Assembly (NCBI GenBank): GCA_019426215.1
Contig: CM033397.1
Coordinates: 29,638,480-29,702,479, forward strand
Length of the DNA: 64,000 nucleotides
From: Buddleja alternifolia
Lineage: Eukaryota; Streptophyta; Magnoliopsida; Lamiales; Scrophulariaceae
Direction: 5' to 3'
Shown: piece by piece, positions 1-11,472 of the stretch
Layout: the number at the start of each line of letters is the position of its first letter
Position numbering within the stretch: position 1 is the first letter of the stretch
Program-made: the position numbers and the translations under genes
The notes under the pieces: generated by a model
The model's input: the letters and a program-made list of their open reading frames with translations, nothing else
The model's database searches: none
Told to the model about the DNA's origin: nothing

Positions 1-756
1 TTATTTTTGGAGAGATTTAATTTATTGGGTAAGTTAAATAATTAATTAATTACTTATTGGATAAGATAATTAATTAAATGGATAAGATTAATTATTAATT
101 CATTTTTTAGAGAAATATATTAATGAATTAATTTATCTAATTAATTTTATTATTTAATTAATTAATTTATTTATTGGATAAAATAAATTATTAATTGAAT
201 AAAGAATTAATTAAACAAAGCAAGAGAAAAAATCTGAGGCCCATGTGGGGCGTCCTCATTAGGGTTAGAAGGATGATCATGCTAGTCTCTTTCGTTTTGT
301 TTTGGTCAATAAGTCATTGAGATATAAAAGACTTCTCTTGACTTTAACCTAAATAATTTACAATTCATTGTAACTCTCCAAAGAAAATAAGAAGAAAAAT
401 ATACTCCCTCTCTATACACATTAGCCGTCGTTCTATAGAGAAGAAAAAGGGATTTTTTTTGTCATCAATTCGTGCGTGATAATTTAGAGACAACGTGTTT
501 CGTTGTCTGGATTTATTTACAAGAAACTTCAAGAAATCAAGATTTGAAGAATACGAGGATTGAAGAATTCAAGAAGTTCATCAATTCGAAGTTTTGAAGA
601 AGAATTGGATTTTCCTACCACCTCGCTTCGACGGATAAGTTAAATTTATTCGTTAAAGTAATTTTAGATTCGCTGCAATTATTCAATTATGTTGGGTTTT
701 AATCAAATTTTTAAAATCCTTCCGGTGCGTTTATGAGTTTTTCGCGAAACCCAACA
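1..756 (+). mobile_element. Partial copia-type LTR (3' part), left end outside window
   Basis: The stretch ends in CGCGAAACCCAACA at 756, a typical LTR 3' terminus (..CCAACA). A TATA-like GATATAAAAGAC lies near 320, followed by a purine- and T-rich transcribed leader. No tRNA primer-binding site follows 756, so this is a 3' LTR or a solo LTR rather than a 5' LTR. The first 200 bases are very AT-rich TTAATTAATT-like repeats. Copia assignment is by resemblance only. Confidence 0.5.
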
Positions 757-1065
757 TATTTTTCACATTTGATATACTATAATTTGCCAAAAATATCTAT
801 GTTAGACTGAATTCAATAGTCCTAATATTTATATTTCTCAAACAATAAGATTGTACTTGTACACAAACAACTCCCAAAGGATGGGACTCGAATTTGATAA
901 ATTGAGTACAGTTATGGGTCTTGAGTACAATTTTGTTGGCAAATATGGTTTAGCTTTTACAACTTGGAATATGTCGACCATATCCGACTTATTTACTTGG
1001 CAACTTAAAACCACTTGTTATATAATTTGTGTATAGCTTAGGAAGAAGAATTTAATACAAAACAA
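757..1065. other. No gene recognised
   Basis: AT-rich sequence between the LTR end and the MITE. One short open frame at 851-1036 has no recognisable domain and is probably chance. Confidence 0.5.
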
Positions 1066-1504
1066 GTGGTAAATTGTATTTTCGTCCCATAAATGCGTTC
1101 ATGTACATTTTTGGTTTCGCATTTATAGTTTATCTCATATTGCATCCTGTAAGCCGTTAAAATTCTCAAATTTAACCTCAAGACCTATTTTCTTCAGAAA
1201 ACTAACGGTTCCATTAGTCGGAGGCAAAAACAAAAAATAGAAAACTTAGAAATTAAGTGTGAAATTTTAGAAAGTTTTCATTAAGTGCTGAATAAATGTG
1301 AAAATCTTCATATCTAAAAATTTAGTAAATATGAATTTTTTTAATTTTTTTAATTTTTGTGTCCGACTAACGGATTCGTTAGTTTTTGACAGAATTTGGT
1401 CGTGAGACCAAGTGTGATAATTTTGACTAATTATGAGACAACCCACAAGCGCTTGGACCAAAAATGTATAGGAGTACATTTATGGGACGAAAAATGCAAT
1501 TTAC
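1066..1504. mobile_element. MITE, Mutator-like, about 439 bp
   Basis: The ends form an inverted repeat: GTAAATTGTATTTTCGTCC near 1069-1087 is mirrored by GGACGAAAAATGCAATTTAC at 1485-1504. Inner arms pair too: CTAACGGTTCCATTAGTCGG near 1201 with CCGACTAACGGATTCGTTAG near 1363. Flanks carry a near-perfect 9-bp duplication, ACAAAACAA (1057-1065) and CCAAAACAA (1505-1513). A 9-bp TSD with long inverted ends suggests a Mutator-type MITE. No coding capacity. Confidence 0.6.
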
Positions 1505-2769
1505 CCAAAACAAATATTATAATACTTATAATATAATAATCTGATATAACCAAACCTGATCCTGATCGTGATCCAGATAAAAAATTCCCTATGAAGACCA
1601 TTGTTTAAACTGCTTTACTTTATAGATGTTCTTGAAATTTAATAATAGTCTGATGCTCCTAGTCTCATTCCAGGAGTACTGACTCTAAGAATCGAAGCCC
1701 ACAAAGCATTACTGAGGACCAAAAGATGCCAGAAAGCTTCCTACTGTTAATCCATCCAAACTAATTAGCCCATGAAATAATGGGCTTTCTATTGGATCGT
1801 AATCATTATGGATCCGCGAGGTGGGAGTGGAAAATAATTATAGGCTTTACGAAAATTAGTTCTCGCAATGAAAGATAAACCAAACTATTCGATACTCGAT
1901 CCGAAATCGATTGCTAAAAGCTCGTTCGAACTCGATTTGTTCACATATCAAACAAAACTTGAACAACTTTTGTGTGTTTGATAAGTTTGAATATTAGCTC
2001 GAGCTCGATCAATAAAGATGTTAAAATATGTACAAAAAAGTCAAGCTACTCGAACTCGACTCGTGTTCGGCTCGATTAAAGTTTGTTTGAGCCTGACTCG
2101 AATAACAATCAAACCAAACTCAAACACAAATTTTGAAATTCGACAATTATTCAAACAACACTTGCCAGCCCCCCCCCCCCCCCTCCCCCCAACCACCCAC
2201 CCCGTCTTACCGCGGCTGTTGGCACGCAGTAAAGAGAAAGATTTATTCGAGAAAAAATCTTAACAGTTATGAGAAAGACACGTGATTCGGGAAAATATTT
2301 GAAAAAATCTACGCTTTTGACTCAACTAATTTATAGCCCCTAGTTGTAACAATTGATTTTCTCTGCTATTTATTTCTCCTCGTCCATATACTTCTCTTTT
2401 CTCTTTTGAGGTATAGGGCAAACACAAGGTAATTCTTTTGATACAGTGAGGAAAATTCCTAATCAACCTCGCAAATACCTCAAATAAATTACCTTGCGTT
2501 TACCACTATACCTCGTCTAAATCCTCAAGTACAAATTATTCTTGAGGTAATTTTGATAGTGTATCTTAACATCTCATCACTAATATTATCATGTAACATA
2601 CTGAGTTGAGGTCAACAAATTTCTTTTGGAACTCTTTTATAAGATGGCTCGAAATTTGGAATGAGTTAAAGCTTTAATTTGGAATTAATCAACTAAAATT
2701 AGTTTATGCAAGTGGCTTCATCGGCCTGCGTAACGAACTATACGCTAATGTAGCATCATAAAATTGTTA
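1505..2769. other. Gene-free; degenerate transposon-like sequence and poly-C tract
   Basis: About 1855-2140 is rich in repeated CTCGAACTCGA / GCTCGAGCTCGAT words, as in old hAT-like non-autonomous elements, but clear ends are not visible. A poly-C tract lies near 2169-2190. A small fold-back occurs at about 2409-2514, where AGGTATAGGGCAAAC pairs with GTTTACCACTATACCT. No gene is supported. Confidence 0.4.
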
Positions 2770-2857
2770 TGATTCAAGCTGACTCATAAACTTCTTACTG
2801 AATTTTATTACAAAATCGAATGAAAGATACAAGTTGAGAGAAAAGGAAAGCTCAATA

Positions 2858-4882
2858 TGACACAGGAAAATCCTAGCAAGTATACTAGGGTCATGCAAGT
2901 AAAAAAGTGGAGTAAAGTCTGGATATCGTACTCTAAAGATAGCCAATTCAAGTACCAGAACTGCTGTTTTATTTATTCCTAAGTTAAGCAAATTGATATT
3001 TTGAGAGGCGATTAATTAAACTAAAAGCAAATTAATTATTAAAGCAAAATTAAGAGACGTGATATATTATGAGGTAAAGTGACTAAGACTACTGATCAGA
3101 ATTTGGGTGATTTGCTCCACATAAAGCTAAAACATAGTTCTACAACTTTGTAGAAGGAACGTTCCTCAAATTCGGCCTCTAATATAATGAAAAAGCCCAG
3201 TTCTATGGACACTATGCAGAAATTAGACATATTTTCTCCCCTTTTATGCTCAAATCAACTCATATCCTACGGAACACAATTGGTGGTCCCAAGTGGCATA
3301 CGAAAGGGTCTAGAAGGAAGGGGGGTTGAATAGACCCTGAAGTCTTTTTCGACTTCAAAAATTTCGTATCACTTTTAAAGATTAGAACGCTTAGAAAGCT
3401 GAGTGCTTGGGTCAGGCGCTTTAGAAAAGATAATTTAGACTTAGTGATTTTAGCAATTTACCAAAATAGGGTGACCCTTAGATCGCTTAATCAAGGTTAG
3501 CACAGCGGAAATGATTTTAAGGCTTTAGCGTTCATTTGGTTAAATAGTCGCTTGGCAGTTTAGTTTGTCTTTTTCAGAATATAAAACAAGACAATAATAA
3601 AAGCAAATAACACAAGAAATTGTAAGGTTCACTGGGTGATGTAATCCCAGCTACTCCTTTTTCTCCTTTTCACTTAGAGGGAATTTACTAAGTTAATTAT
3701 CAAAGAATCACACAGAATCTTCTACAAGATAGTAAAGAGGTGAAAATGATCTCGGGCTCCTTGATCACACAAATTTCAGCACCAATGAAGATCTTCTTCT
3801 ACAAGCTTCTCTCACTCAGAAATACTGCCTGTAAGGGGTTTCAACAACTTTCTCACTCAAATGATAGGTTGAGGGTTTTGTCACACAGGTTTTGTTTGTT
3901 TTTGGAAAGATCAAACAACTTGTAATATCTCAGTAAGAGTTTAGATTTCTTCTTTGGAAGATGTTTGAGATATTTGTGACTGTCTGGAATGTATGTAAAA
4001 AGCTTGAAAGATTTTGGCTATGGAGTTTCTAAGCTTTTCTTGAGAAAGATATTTCAGCAAAGTTTTTACTTTCTTGTGTATGTACGTATGTATATGTGTT
4101 TAGGGTTTGCTGAAATGAGGTATTTATAGAAAATTTTTGGGATCTGTCTGTTGGACACATGTGAGAGCGTGTTCTTCACGCGGCGCGTGAATCAGCCTTT
4201 TCTCTGACATTCTTAAAATCCTGCTGGTTTCGATTGGACGAGAGCAGACTTAAACTCTAAAATCCTGACAGTCTAGTCAAAAGGTGGCTTGTCCACAAGT
4301 AATAGTAGCTTATCACATTTAATGCTCTTATTAGGCATTTTATGCATTTGTATTTATTTTCCGTTGGAAATAAATGTCCGTTGAATGATTTCATTTAAGT
4401 CATTCATGACTTGAGGATTTATTTCAGGTGAATCTGATACTGATCGCTGGAGTGTTTTGAGCGCTTGATCCATAAATCCTGAAGTAGTTCTTTAGCGTTT
4501 GACAGACGCTAAGAACAAATCTTCATCTTCATTTGACTTCAGACACTGATTTTCAACTTCTTCTCTAGTAGATTCACCTAGAATTCTATTAGCGATTCGG
4601 TATCTAATACTTAGTCTAAAATCTACAAAGATAAAAATTACAAATCTAAATAAACTTACATACTTTCAAACGCTTATACAATTGATCTATGAAAACAGAA
4701 ACTTACATTATATTTGGGGTCTAACATAAAATCCTATCTTGTCATTATCAAAACATCTAACATGAAATTCCTAACAACAATAAATGCCAATCAAAGCACA
4801 ATGTGGGATAAAAAGTGATTAAAGTACCGACCAAAATATAGTAAAATGGACCTAAAATAGGGTGTAAAATGTGGACTTATCA
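2858..4882 (-). repeat. A1 3' LTR (internally deleted, split by solo LTR)
   Basis: Matches the A1 5' LTR (11473-12859) at both ends but lacks about 850-860 bp corresponding to roughly 11715-12563. It is also split by the solo LTR at 3281-4776. Without that insertion it is only about 524 bp. On the minus strand it is preceded by a G-rich tract (plus strand ACAACCCCCCAACT, from 4883), consistent with a polypurine tract. Confidence 0.7.
3281..4776 (-). mobile_element. Solo LTR S1, copia-type family
   Basis: A 1496-bp LTR with perfect TSD ACAAT (3276-3280 and 4777-4781), lying inside the A1 3' LTR. On the minus strand it starts TGTTAGGAATTTCATG and ends ..CTTGGGACCACCA. The minus strand carries a TATA-like TCTATAAATACC near 4121-4131, which supports the orientation. 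It is homologous to the LTRs at 15529-17047 and 49068-50940. No internal domain or second LTR flanks it, so it is solo. The long LTR and start motif resemble Sirevirus-type copia elements; that assignment is an inference. Confidence 0.75.
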
Positions 4883-5797
4883 ACAACCCCCCAACTAAGC
4901 TTTGATCGTCTTGATCAAATGAGATGACAAACAAACATTTAAGGCTAGATTTTACACCAAACTCAAGTAAAAGCACTCACATGTTGTCTCAATAATCAAA
5001 CAAGGTGATAATATGTAATTTAATCAGGAAATCGATCCAATCAAACAATCACAACTTTTTGAAACAAGACCAAGTAACTCATGAGCTTCAACGTGTGTGT
5101 GTGTTTAGCCAAATTGTATGATTCATTTGTTGTCCAAGCAAAACATATCATCAAGATCTTATCATTCAAACCAATTACTCAATTGTCTCAAATAAATTTC
5201 ATCATTGATAATTTATTGACATTTTTAAGTCATTGAGGAATCGTCTCCTATAGAGGACTTCGTCCCATTGCCCCACGCAAGATTAGTGACTTTGGTCACT
5301 TTATCAAATTTAAGAGTACTACTCAATCCATTGAGCCTCCAAAAGGCTCACTCAAATTGGAATTGAACGGGGTTTGTAACTTAACGACTCATCTCAAAAA
5401 TTATTTCCACTTTCACATTTTCATTGTACTTTCAAATTAAATTCACAAATTATTGTGACTCAAATTCACCAATTAAATCCAAATTCTATGGCAACCCACG
5501 CATACACATTTCATACAAACTTGGCTCAATATGCTATAAAAATCAAAACTCACAATTACTGGCGATGTTCTCGCAAAGTATTCAAGTTTTCATAGATTGA
5601 TTCCCTCATAAGCATACAACCATCACAAAGTTCGAGTAATCATCATCATTGACTAGCGAGTGAAGCTATATGATCTAGTAGCAAAATAAAGCGTGATAAA
5701 TTCAAGCTCAATCATCTCACTCTCGAACGACTAAAAACTCACCCATCCCCCCCCCCCCCCCCCAACTGACAAACACATTGTCCCCAATGTGCATTAA
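4883..5797 (-). other. A1 3' untranslated internal region
   Basis: Non-coding segment between the A1 3' LTR and the duplicated post-protease block. It contains a poly-C tract (5747-5763), poly-G on the coding strand. No open frame with recognisable domains is present and there is no trace of RT or integrase. Confidence 0.5.
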
Positions 5798-7206
5798 AAT
5801 AAAGAAGAGGAAAAACTAAAAAAAGAGGGAAAATGACTGCTCTAAGAAGAGGAGAACATCAACAATGGCAGTGGTTTAAGAATCCAGTAAATGTGAGCTA
5901 AATAACCTATTAGAGAACAAAGTGGAAACAAACAAGCATGACTAAAATACAAAAAACAAGGAAAACAAAACAAAACAGAAAAGCGATAACAAAACTAAGA
6001 AAGCAATAAACATGGGTTGCCTCCCATGAAGCGCTTTTTTTTAAAGTCATTAGCTCGGCTCATATTGTGCATTCAACCAATGCGCGTGGGGCTTGTTCCT
6101 AGATTCCCTTTTAATGGTACAACAAAAGTCTTCATGTGTCCCGCAGGATCCGCGATTGGTGTTGGAACACCACCTATAGACTCAACATATTCAGGAAGTG
6201 GGGGTTTCTCAAATGAGGGCTTGGTAGTTGTGGAGATTGGCCGGTTCAATGCTTTAAATCGTGGTTGGTAGCTTCTCCAGGATGGGGGATGTGCATTAAG
6301 ATTGACTACCATCATTCTTATCCTCTCATCTTTCATGTTGTTCATGGGGCACACCAGATAAGCTTCGAAGGGATCATCGTACCTATAGTCCTGAAAGTAT
6401 TCAACAGTCGACAGATCATGTGTATCCACTAGGACGCATGTATGGTTAGACGAAGGATGGTGAATAGTTTGAAAAACATCAAATGTAACTCTCTCTCCAC
6501 CAACTCGCAAAATAAGGAAAAACTAAAGGAAGAGGGAAAGTCACTGCTCTAAGAAAAGGAGAAAGTCAACGATGGCAGTGCTTTAAGAATCCAGTAAATG
6601 TGAACCAAAGAACCTATTAGAGAACAAAGCGGAAACAAACGAGTATGACTAAAATACAAAAACCAAGAAAAATAAAACAAAACAGAAAAGCGATAACAAA
6701 ACTAAGAAAACAATAAACATGGGTTGCCTCCCATGAAGCATTTTTTTTAAAGTCGTTAGCTCAGCTCGTATTGTGCATTCAACCAATGCGCATGGGGCTT
6801 GTTCCCGAATTCCCTTTTAATGGTACAGCAAAAGTCTTCCTGTGTCCCCCAAGATCCGTGATTGGTGTTGGAACACCACCTATAGACTCCACAAATTCAG
6901 GAAGTGGGGATTTCTCAAACGAGGGCTTGGTAGCTGTGGAGATTGGCCGATTGAATGCCTTAAGTGGTGGTTGGTAGCTTCTCCAAGATGGGAGATGTGC
7001 ATTAAGATTGATTACCATCATTTTTATCCCCTCATCTTTCACGTTGTTGTTCATGGGGCGCACCAGACAAGTTTTAAAGGGATCATTGTACCTATAGTCC
7101 TGAAAGTACTCAATAGTCGATGGATCATGTGTATCCACTTGGAAGTATGTATGGTGAATAGTTTGAAAAACATCAAATATAACTCTCTATTCACCTACTC
7201 GCAAAA
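5798..7206 (-). repeat. Tandem duplication of about 700 bp in A1, post-protease segment
   Basis: Unit 1 (about 5798-6510) and unit 2 (about 6511-7206) are diverged direct repeats. Each contains, on the minus strand, a frame with YFQDYRY, PSWRSYQP and SIGGVPTPI motifs, followed by the conserved A1 tail seen on the plus strand as CATGGGTTGCCTCCCATGAA (6011 and 6719). Single-copy protease sequence resumes at about 7207. The duplication places two copies of the gag-protease 3' terminus in tandem. Confidence 0.65.
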
Positions 7207-9173
7207 TAAGCTTACCCATAGCGACGTCAATCAGTGCCTTAACCGTGTTGAGAAACAGTCTACCGAGGATTAGAGGCATCTCAACATCTTCCTCCATGTC
7301 CAGAAAGATGAAATCCACAGGAAATATGAACTTGTCAACTTTTACCAAAACATCTTCAACTATGCCCCTCAGATATTTTATGGATCGATCAGTCAGTTGA
7401 AGAGAGATGGTAGTTGATTTAGGTTCACTGAGGCCGAGTTTCCTGTAAAGAGAAAGGAGCAACAAGTTAATACTAGCTCCTAAATCCCATTAAACTTTAC
7501 AAAATTGTAAATGGCCTATTGTGCATGGAATTGTAAAACTCCCTGGATCTTTCAATTTTGGTGGGAGCTTATGATGGCGGAGCATTTCTCGGTGAGAGCT
7601 ACGGTGGCATCTTGCTCTAGCTTGAGTTTATTGGAAAGAATCTCTTTTAAGAACTTTTCATAGCTAGCCATTTGTGATAACACATCGGCCAATGGTATGT
7701 TGATACACAATTTTTTGAACATTTCGATGAATTTGGTGACTTTTGTATCATTCTTATCCTTCTTCATAGTGAGGGGGAAAGGTGGTTTGATCAAGATTGG
7801 TGTGGCATTTGAGGACTCGAGAGATGATGGAATTGGTGAATTTTGGGCCAGAACATCTGTGCACTCGGGCGCAAGATTCATGCCAGAGGGCGTGGCTAAA
7901 AATTTTGGGGGCAGGACCTCCATGACGGTAGGCGGGGAATTTGTGCCCTCGGGCATGGCGTCTTCGGATTTCCGTGACCGCGGGCATGGATTCTGTGCCC
8001 GAGATCGTGGGCTATTTGCTCTATTTGCGGTTTCACTCTTTTCCGCTTTGTAGAGTGATTGCTTGGACTTGCTTCTTGGGGTTTTTCTCAGTATCACTAG
8101 GTAAGGGTCACAACGCCCTCTCTGACATCATTTGGGCCAGTTGCCCCATTTGACGCTCCAAGTTTTTTAGTGCCACTTTGTGGTTTTGATATTTGGCATC
8201 ATTAGTTACGATAAACTTGGTTAGGATGTCTTCGATACTGGGTTTGGGCTCTAGTTGATTCTGTTGAAAACTTCTTTTTTTAAACTGGGCCTTATCTTGT
8301 TGTGGTGGATATCCCGATGGAGGTCTTACCACTTTGTTATTGCTCCATGAAAAATTTGGGTGATTTCTCCATCCTGAGTTATAAATAGGTTTGAATTACA
8401 GTAAGTTAGCCATTTCAAATTGATTTGAAGGGGCAAATATGTTACCTTGTTGACAGTCAATATTGTGATGACTGCTACCACAAAGATCGCAAAGAACTTG
8501 ACTTTGGTTAACCATGGCATTCATAGAATCCATCTTTTTGTTGAGTAGTTCTATCTACGTTGCCAAAAAGTGGAATGCATCTATCTAATACATCCTTACT
8601 GGTTTCTTTGGCATCAGTCTATCTGTGGGCCATTGATAATTATTTACCACCATCTCTTCTATTATTTCTCATGCTTCTTCAAGGGTTTTGCTCATCAATT
8701 CTTTTCCTACAGTTGCATCTATGTTACCCTGAGTATTGGCCCCGAGGCTTTGATAGAAAGTCTGAATCTACAACCAGACTGGATGCCCGTGGTGTGGACA
8801 TCTTCTTAGAAGCTCCTTGTGCCATTCCCATGCCTTATATAGAGACTTACCATCTGTTTTTCGAAAACCAATTATCTCATTCCGGAGCATAGCAGTTTTT
8901 CCAGGTGGGAAGTATTTAGCCATAATTTTCTCCACCATTGGATCCCAAGAGGTGATGGAACCAATAGGCAGAGATAGCAACCAAGCCTTCGCCTTATCTT
9001 TGAGGGAAAATGGGAATAACCTCAATCTCACTGCATTATTCGTGACCCCGTTATACTTGAAAGTCTGACATATCTCCAAAAAGTTAGCAATATGTTGATG
9101 TGGGTCGTCACTCGGCAGCCCATGGAATTGCACAGTGTCTGTAATCATCTAAATGATTGCAGGATTGATCTCG
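7187..9173 (-). pseudogene. A1 gag (C-terminal two thirds) and aspartic protease, degenerate
   Basis: Read right to left on the minus strand. At 9148-8768 lies the retrotransposon gag core ([16 protein letters not shown].., [20 protein letters not shown]). At 8520-8108 is a linker with a cysteine-rich patch and the AQMMSERAL segment typical of Athila gag C-termini. At 8097-7552 is a proline/serine-rich linker ending in a P-rich protease leader. At about 7540-7187 is the protease (WDLGASINLL, then YRKLGLSEPKS, LQLTDRSIKYLRG, PLILGRLFL). The frame is broken several times, including a stop just before the DLG triad. In the intact element this fusion would make capsid and process it. The frame upstream continues at 11029-11201 beyond the solo LTR. 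Confidence 0.7.
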
Positions 9174-9178
9174 AAAGT

Positions 9179-11028
9179 TGATAGGGTGTGAATTTACATG
9201 TTTTAGAGCCTCATATTTATTGGATTTATATTTGTTTATGCATGATTTATACCACATTTGCGTTTAATTTGTGTGCTTATCGAGTAAAGGTGGAAAATCA
9301 CTACAATAGAGGAATAACGCACGCAAATACAGAATTTATGCATATTTTGAGTTCGAATTTGAGGACGTCTCCTTCAACAAAGTTGTTTATCTCTGTGTTA
9401 GCTTCACTTGGAAGCTTGAATCATCCAAATCGGAGGTCTTTGGAGAGAGTTATGAAGAAAATACAATTATTGCGCCGAACAGAGAAGTACATGTGCCAGG
9501 ATACGCCCCAGCGCCTTCCTAGTCATGCCTAGGCGTGGATAGTCCAAATGTTACTCCTTTTCAGCCTAAATTCCAGCATTATATGATGGGTAAGAATCAC
9601 TTTTGGCCATAATTCAGCACATGTGTTGAGGGGTTGTCATAAGTGTGTTTCTTGGTAGATTTACTTTATGGGCGCCAAATCAGAAACAACCTCTATGTTG
9701 AAACGTAATTTAGGTATACTTAGCGACCGAATTGGACAAAATGTCCTTCTGGAACGTTGTAGATCTATGTTTTATCTGCACATGGGGACTTGAATCATCC
9801 AATTTGGAGATCTTTGGAGAAGTTTATGAGGAAAATACTAAGACTGCACTGGAAAGCAAGAAAATGGCAGCATGCATGTGTTTTGTTGAAGTTTTCACAT
9901 GGTTATGCTTGGTGGAATTCTTAAGGGCCGAAAGTTCAGCATTTTTTAGCTGGTTGGAATCTTAAAAGCCAAACTTTAAGCATCACCTTAGGTGGAATTC
10001 TCATTGGGGAACTTTAATGGGAATTCTTAATGCATACTTTAGTAGAATTTTGGCTATAAAAGGAGGGGGAACACATACTCTTCATCATTCACTATCAATT
10101 TCAGATTCTTGGAGAAGAGGGGGAGGAAGTGACCGATCCATAGAGAAGAAAAGAGGGGAGAGAGAAGGATTCTTGATTCATCATCATCATTGGAGAAGGA
10201 AGATTCAATTGAAGTTCCATCATTATTCACTTTTGAGGGAGTTTTTATAGCTTTTCATTTCAATTATGTCTATGAACATGTGTATTAATTCATTTATGTT
10301 TTTCATATTATCCATTATGAACTAAATTCATAAGACTAGGGCCATGTAAGGCCAAATTGTGATATATGCTTATAATAGATGATTGTTGAGGTTGTTCTTA
10401 TATTGTTATGTGATGTGAATTGTGTTTTTGTCTATCTTGCATATACTTGATCACTATATGTTAGAATCTTATGCCTAGGTTAATATTTTGGGAGAAAATT
10501 GACTTAGGGTGCAAGAAATTCACATCATGACCCGCAACTAATGAGGAATTGCCCTAGACATAGGTTAAGATTCCCGGGTGAAGTCGTTCGATTCAAATCG
10601 AGTGAACTCTAGTACATTAATGCATGTTTAGTGGTTAGATTTTCGGATAGGGATATTTGGGAAATCACGATCTAAGTATAGGAGTTTATACGCGAGACAT
10701 CGGTTATTCTCTACCTTAGGAGTTTTCACTACCATAACAATATAAGAGTAATTCTACAACAAGAGCCTTTATAAGTATATTTGATCAATTTGGACCTAGC
10801 ATGTGCCTTAGTCTCCCTTTATAATTGGTTTTAATTCATTTGCATAACCTTGTTCTTATCTTACGCGTTTCACACTCATTTTACTTTTATTGTAGTTGTT
10901 TTTTTGTATAAAATCATAAACTAGAATTCAAGTCTCCGTGGTTCGACAACTCGGACTTTTCGTCCACACTTATTACTACACACGACTAGTGCACTTGCTA
11001 TCATAGCACGTTAGCTTTTAGGGTGTCA
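9179..11028 (+). mobile_element. Solo LTR S4, same family as the G2 LTR, inserted in A1 gag
   Basis: A 1850-bp LTR from TGATAGGGTGTGAA to ..TTTTAGGGTGTCA with perfect TSD AAAGT (9174-9178 and 11029-11033). It splits A1 gag: the codons ..EAN-TF lie on the right and FEINPAI on the left. Its sequence is nearly colinear with 58640-60418. A TATA box CTATAAAAGG lies near 10054. No internal region is attached, so it is a solo LTR formed by LTR-LTR recombination. It is the youngest layer of this nest branch. Confidence 0.85.
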
Positions 11029-11201
11029 AAAGTATTAGCCTCGATAGTCAAAACTTGAATGCTAGTTGCGTTTCCAAGGATGTTTGGCACGATGTAGTCT
11101 CTCAGTGACCTTGGTAGAACAGGATCTCAGGGAGCATTATTTTTGCCACCTTGAGCGTTAGCATTTTTCTGAACCTTTTGGTTTTCATTTAGGTTCTCCA
11201 T
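11029..11201 (-). pseudogene. A1 gag N-terminus
   Basis: The minus-strand ATG at 11199-11201 opens MENLNENQKVQKNANAQGG, then after one stop (TGA where CGA is expected) DPVLPRSLRDYIVP, which resembles the RALRDYA-type start of Athila gag. The frame runs into the solo LTR at 11028 and continues at 9173. The leader lies between here and the primer-binding site near 11450. Confidence 0.6.
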
Positions 11202-11449
11202 TGCTTCGGATTGCACTACGAAATTATGTTCTCTTATCCTACGGTGAAAGTTCGCTCAATTTCTGGATCAAACGTGGATTATTCTTCGGGTTTAGTACGG
11301 GTCATGCACTAAACCAAGAGTATCCTACACACAAGAAGCAGAGAAAGATGATATTAATAATGTAAAACAAATTAAAAAAATAAAATTCAAAAGAAAAATG
11401 CTTAATCTCAGGAAAAACAAGTGAATTCTAATATGGAATAGAAAGTTAT

Positions 11450-11466
11450 CCGCGGCAACAGTGCCA
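11450..11466 (-). promoter_or_regulatory. A1 primer-binding site
   Basis: On the minus strand, directly downstream of the 5' LTR, the sequence TGGCACTGTTGCCGCGG differs slightly from the TGGCGCCGTTGCCGGGG-type PBS common in Athila-like elements. It fixes the 5' LTR at 11473-12859 and the direction of A1. Confidence 0.6.
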
Positions 11467-11472
11467 AAAACT

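Noticed and set aside
7554..8153. Plus-strand open frames at 7697-8053 and 7941-8153
   Set aside because: Shadows of the minus-strand A1 gag-protease linker.
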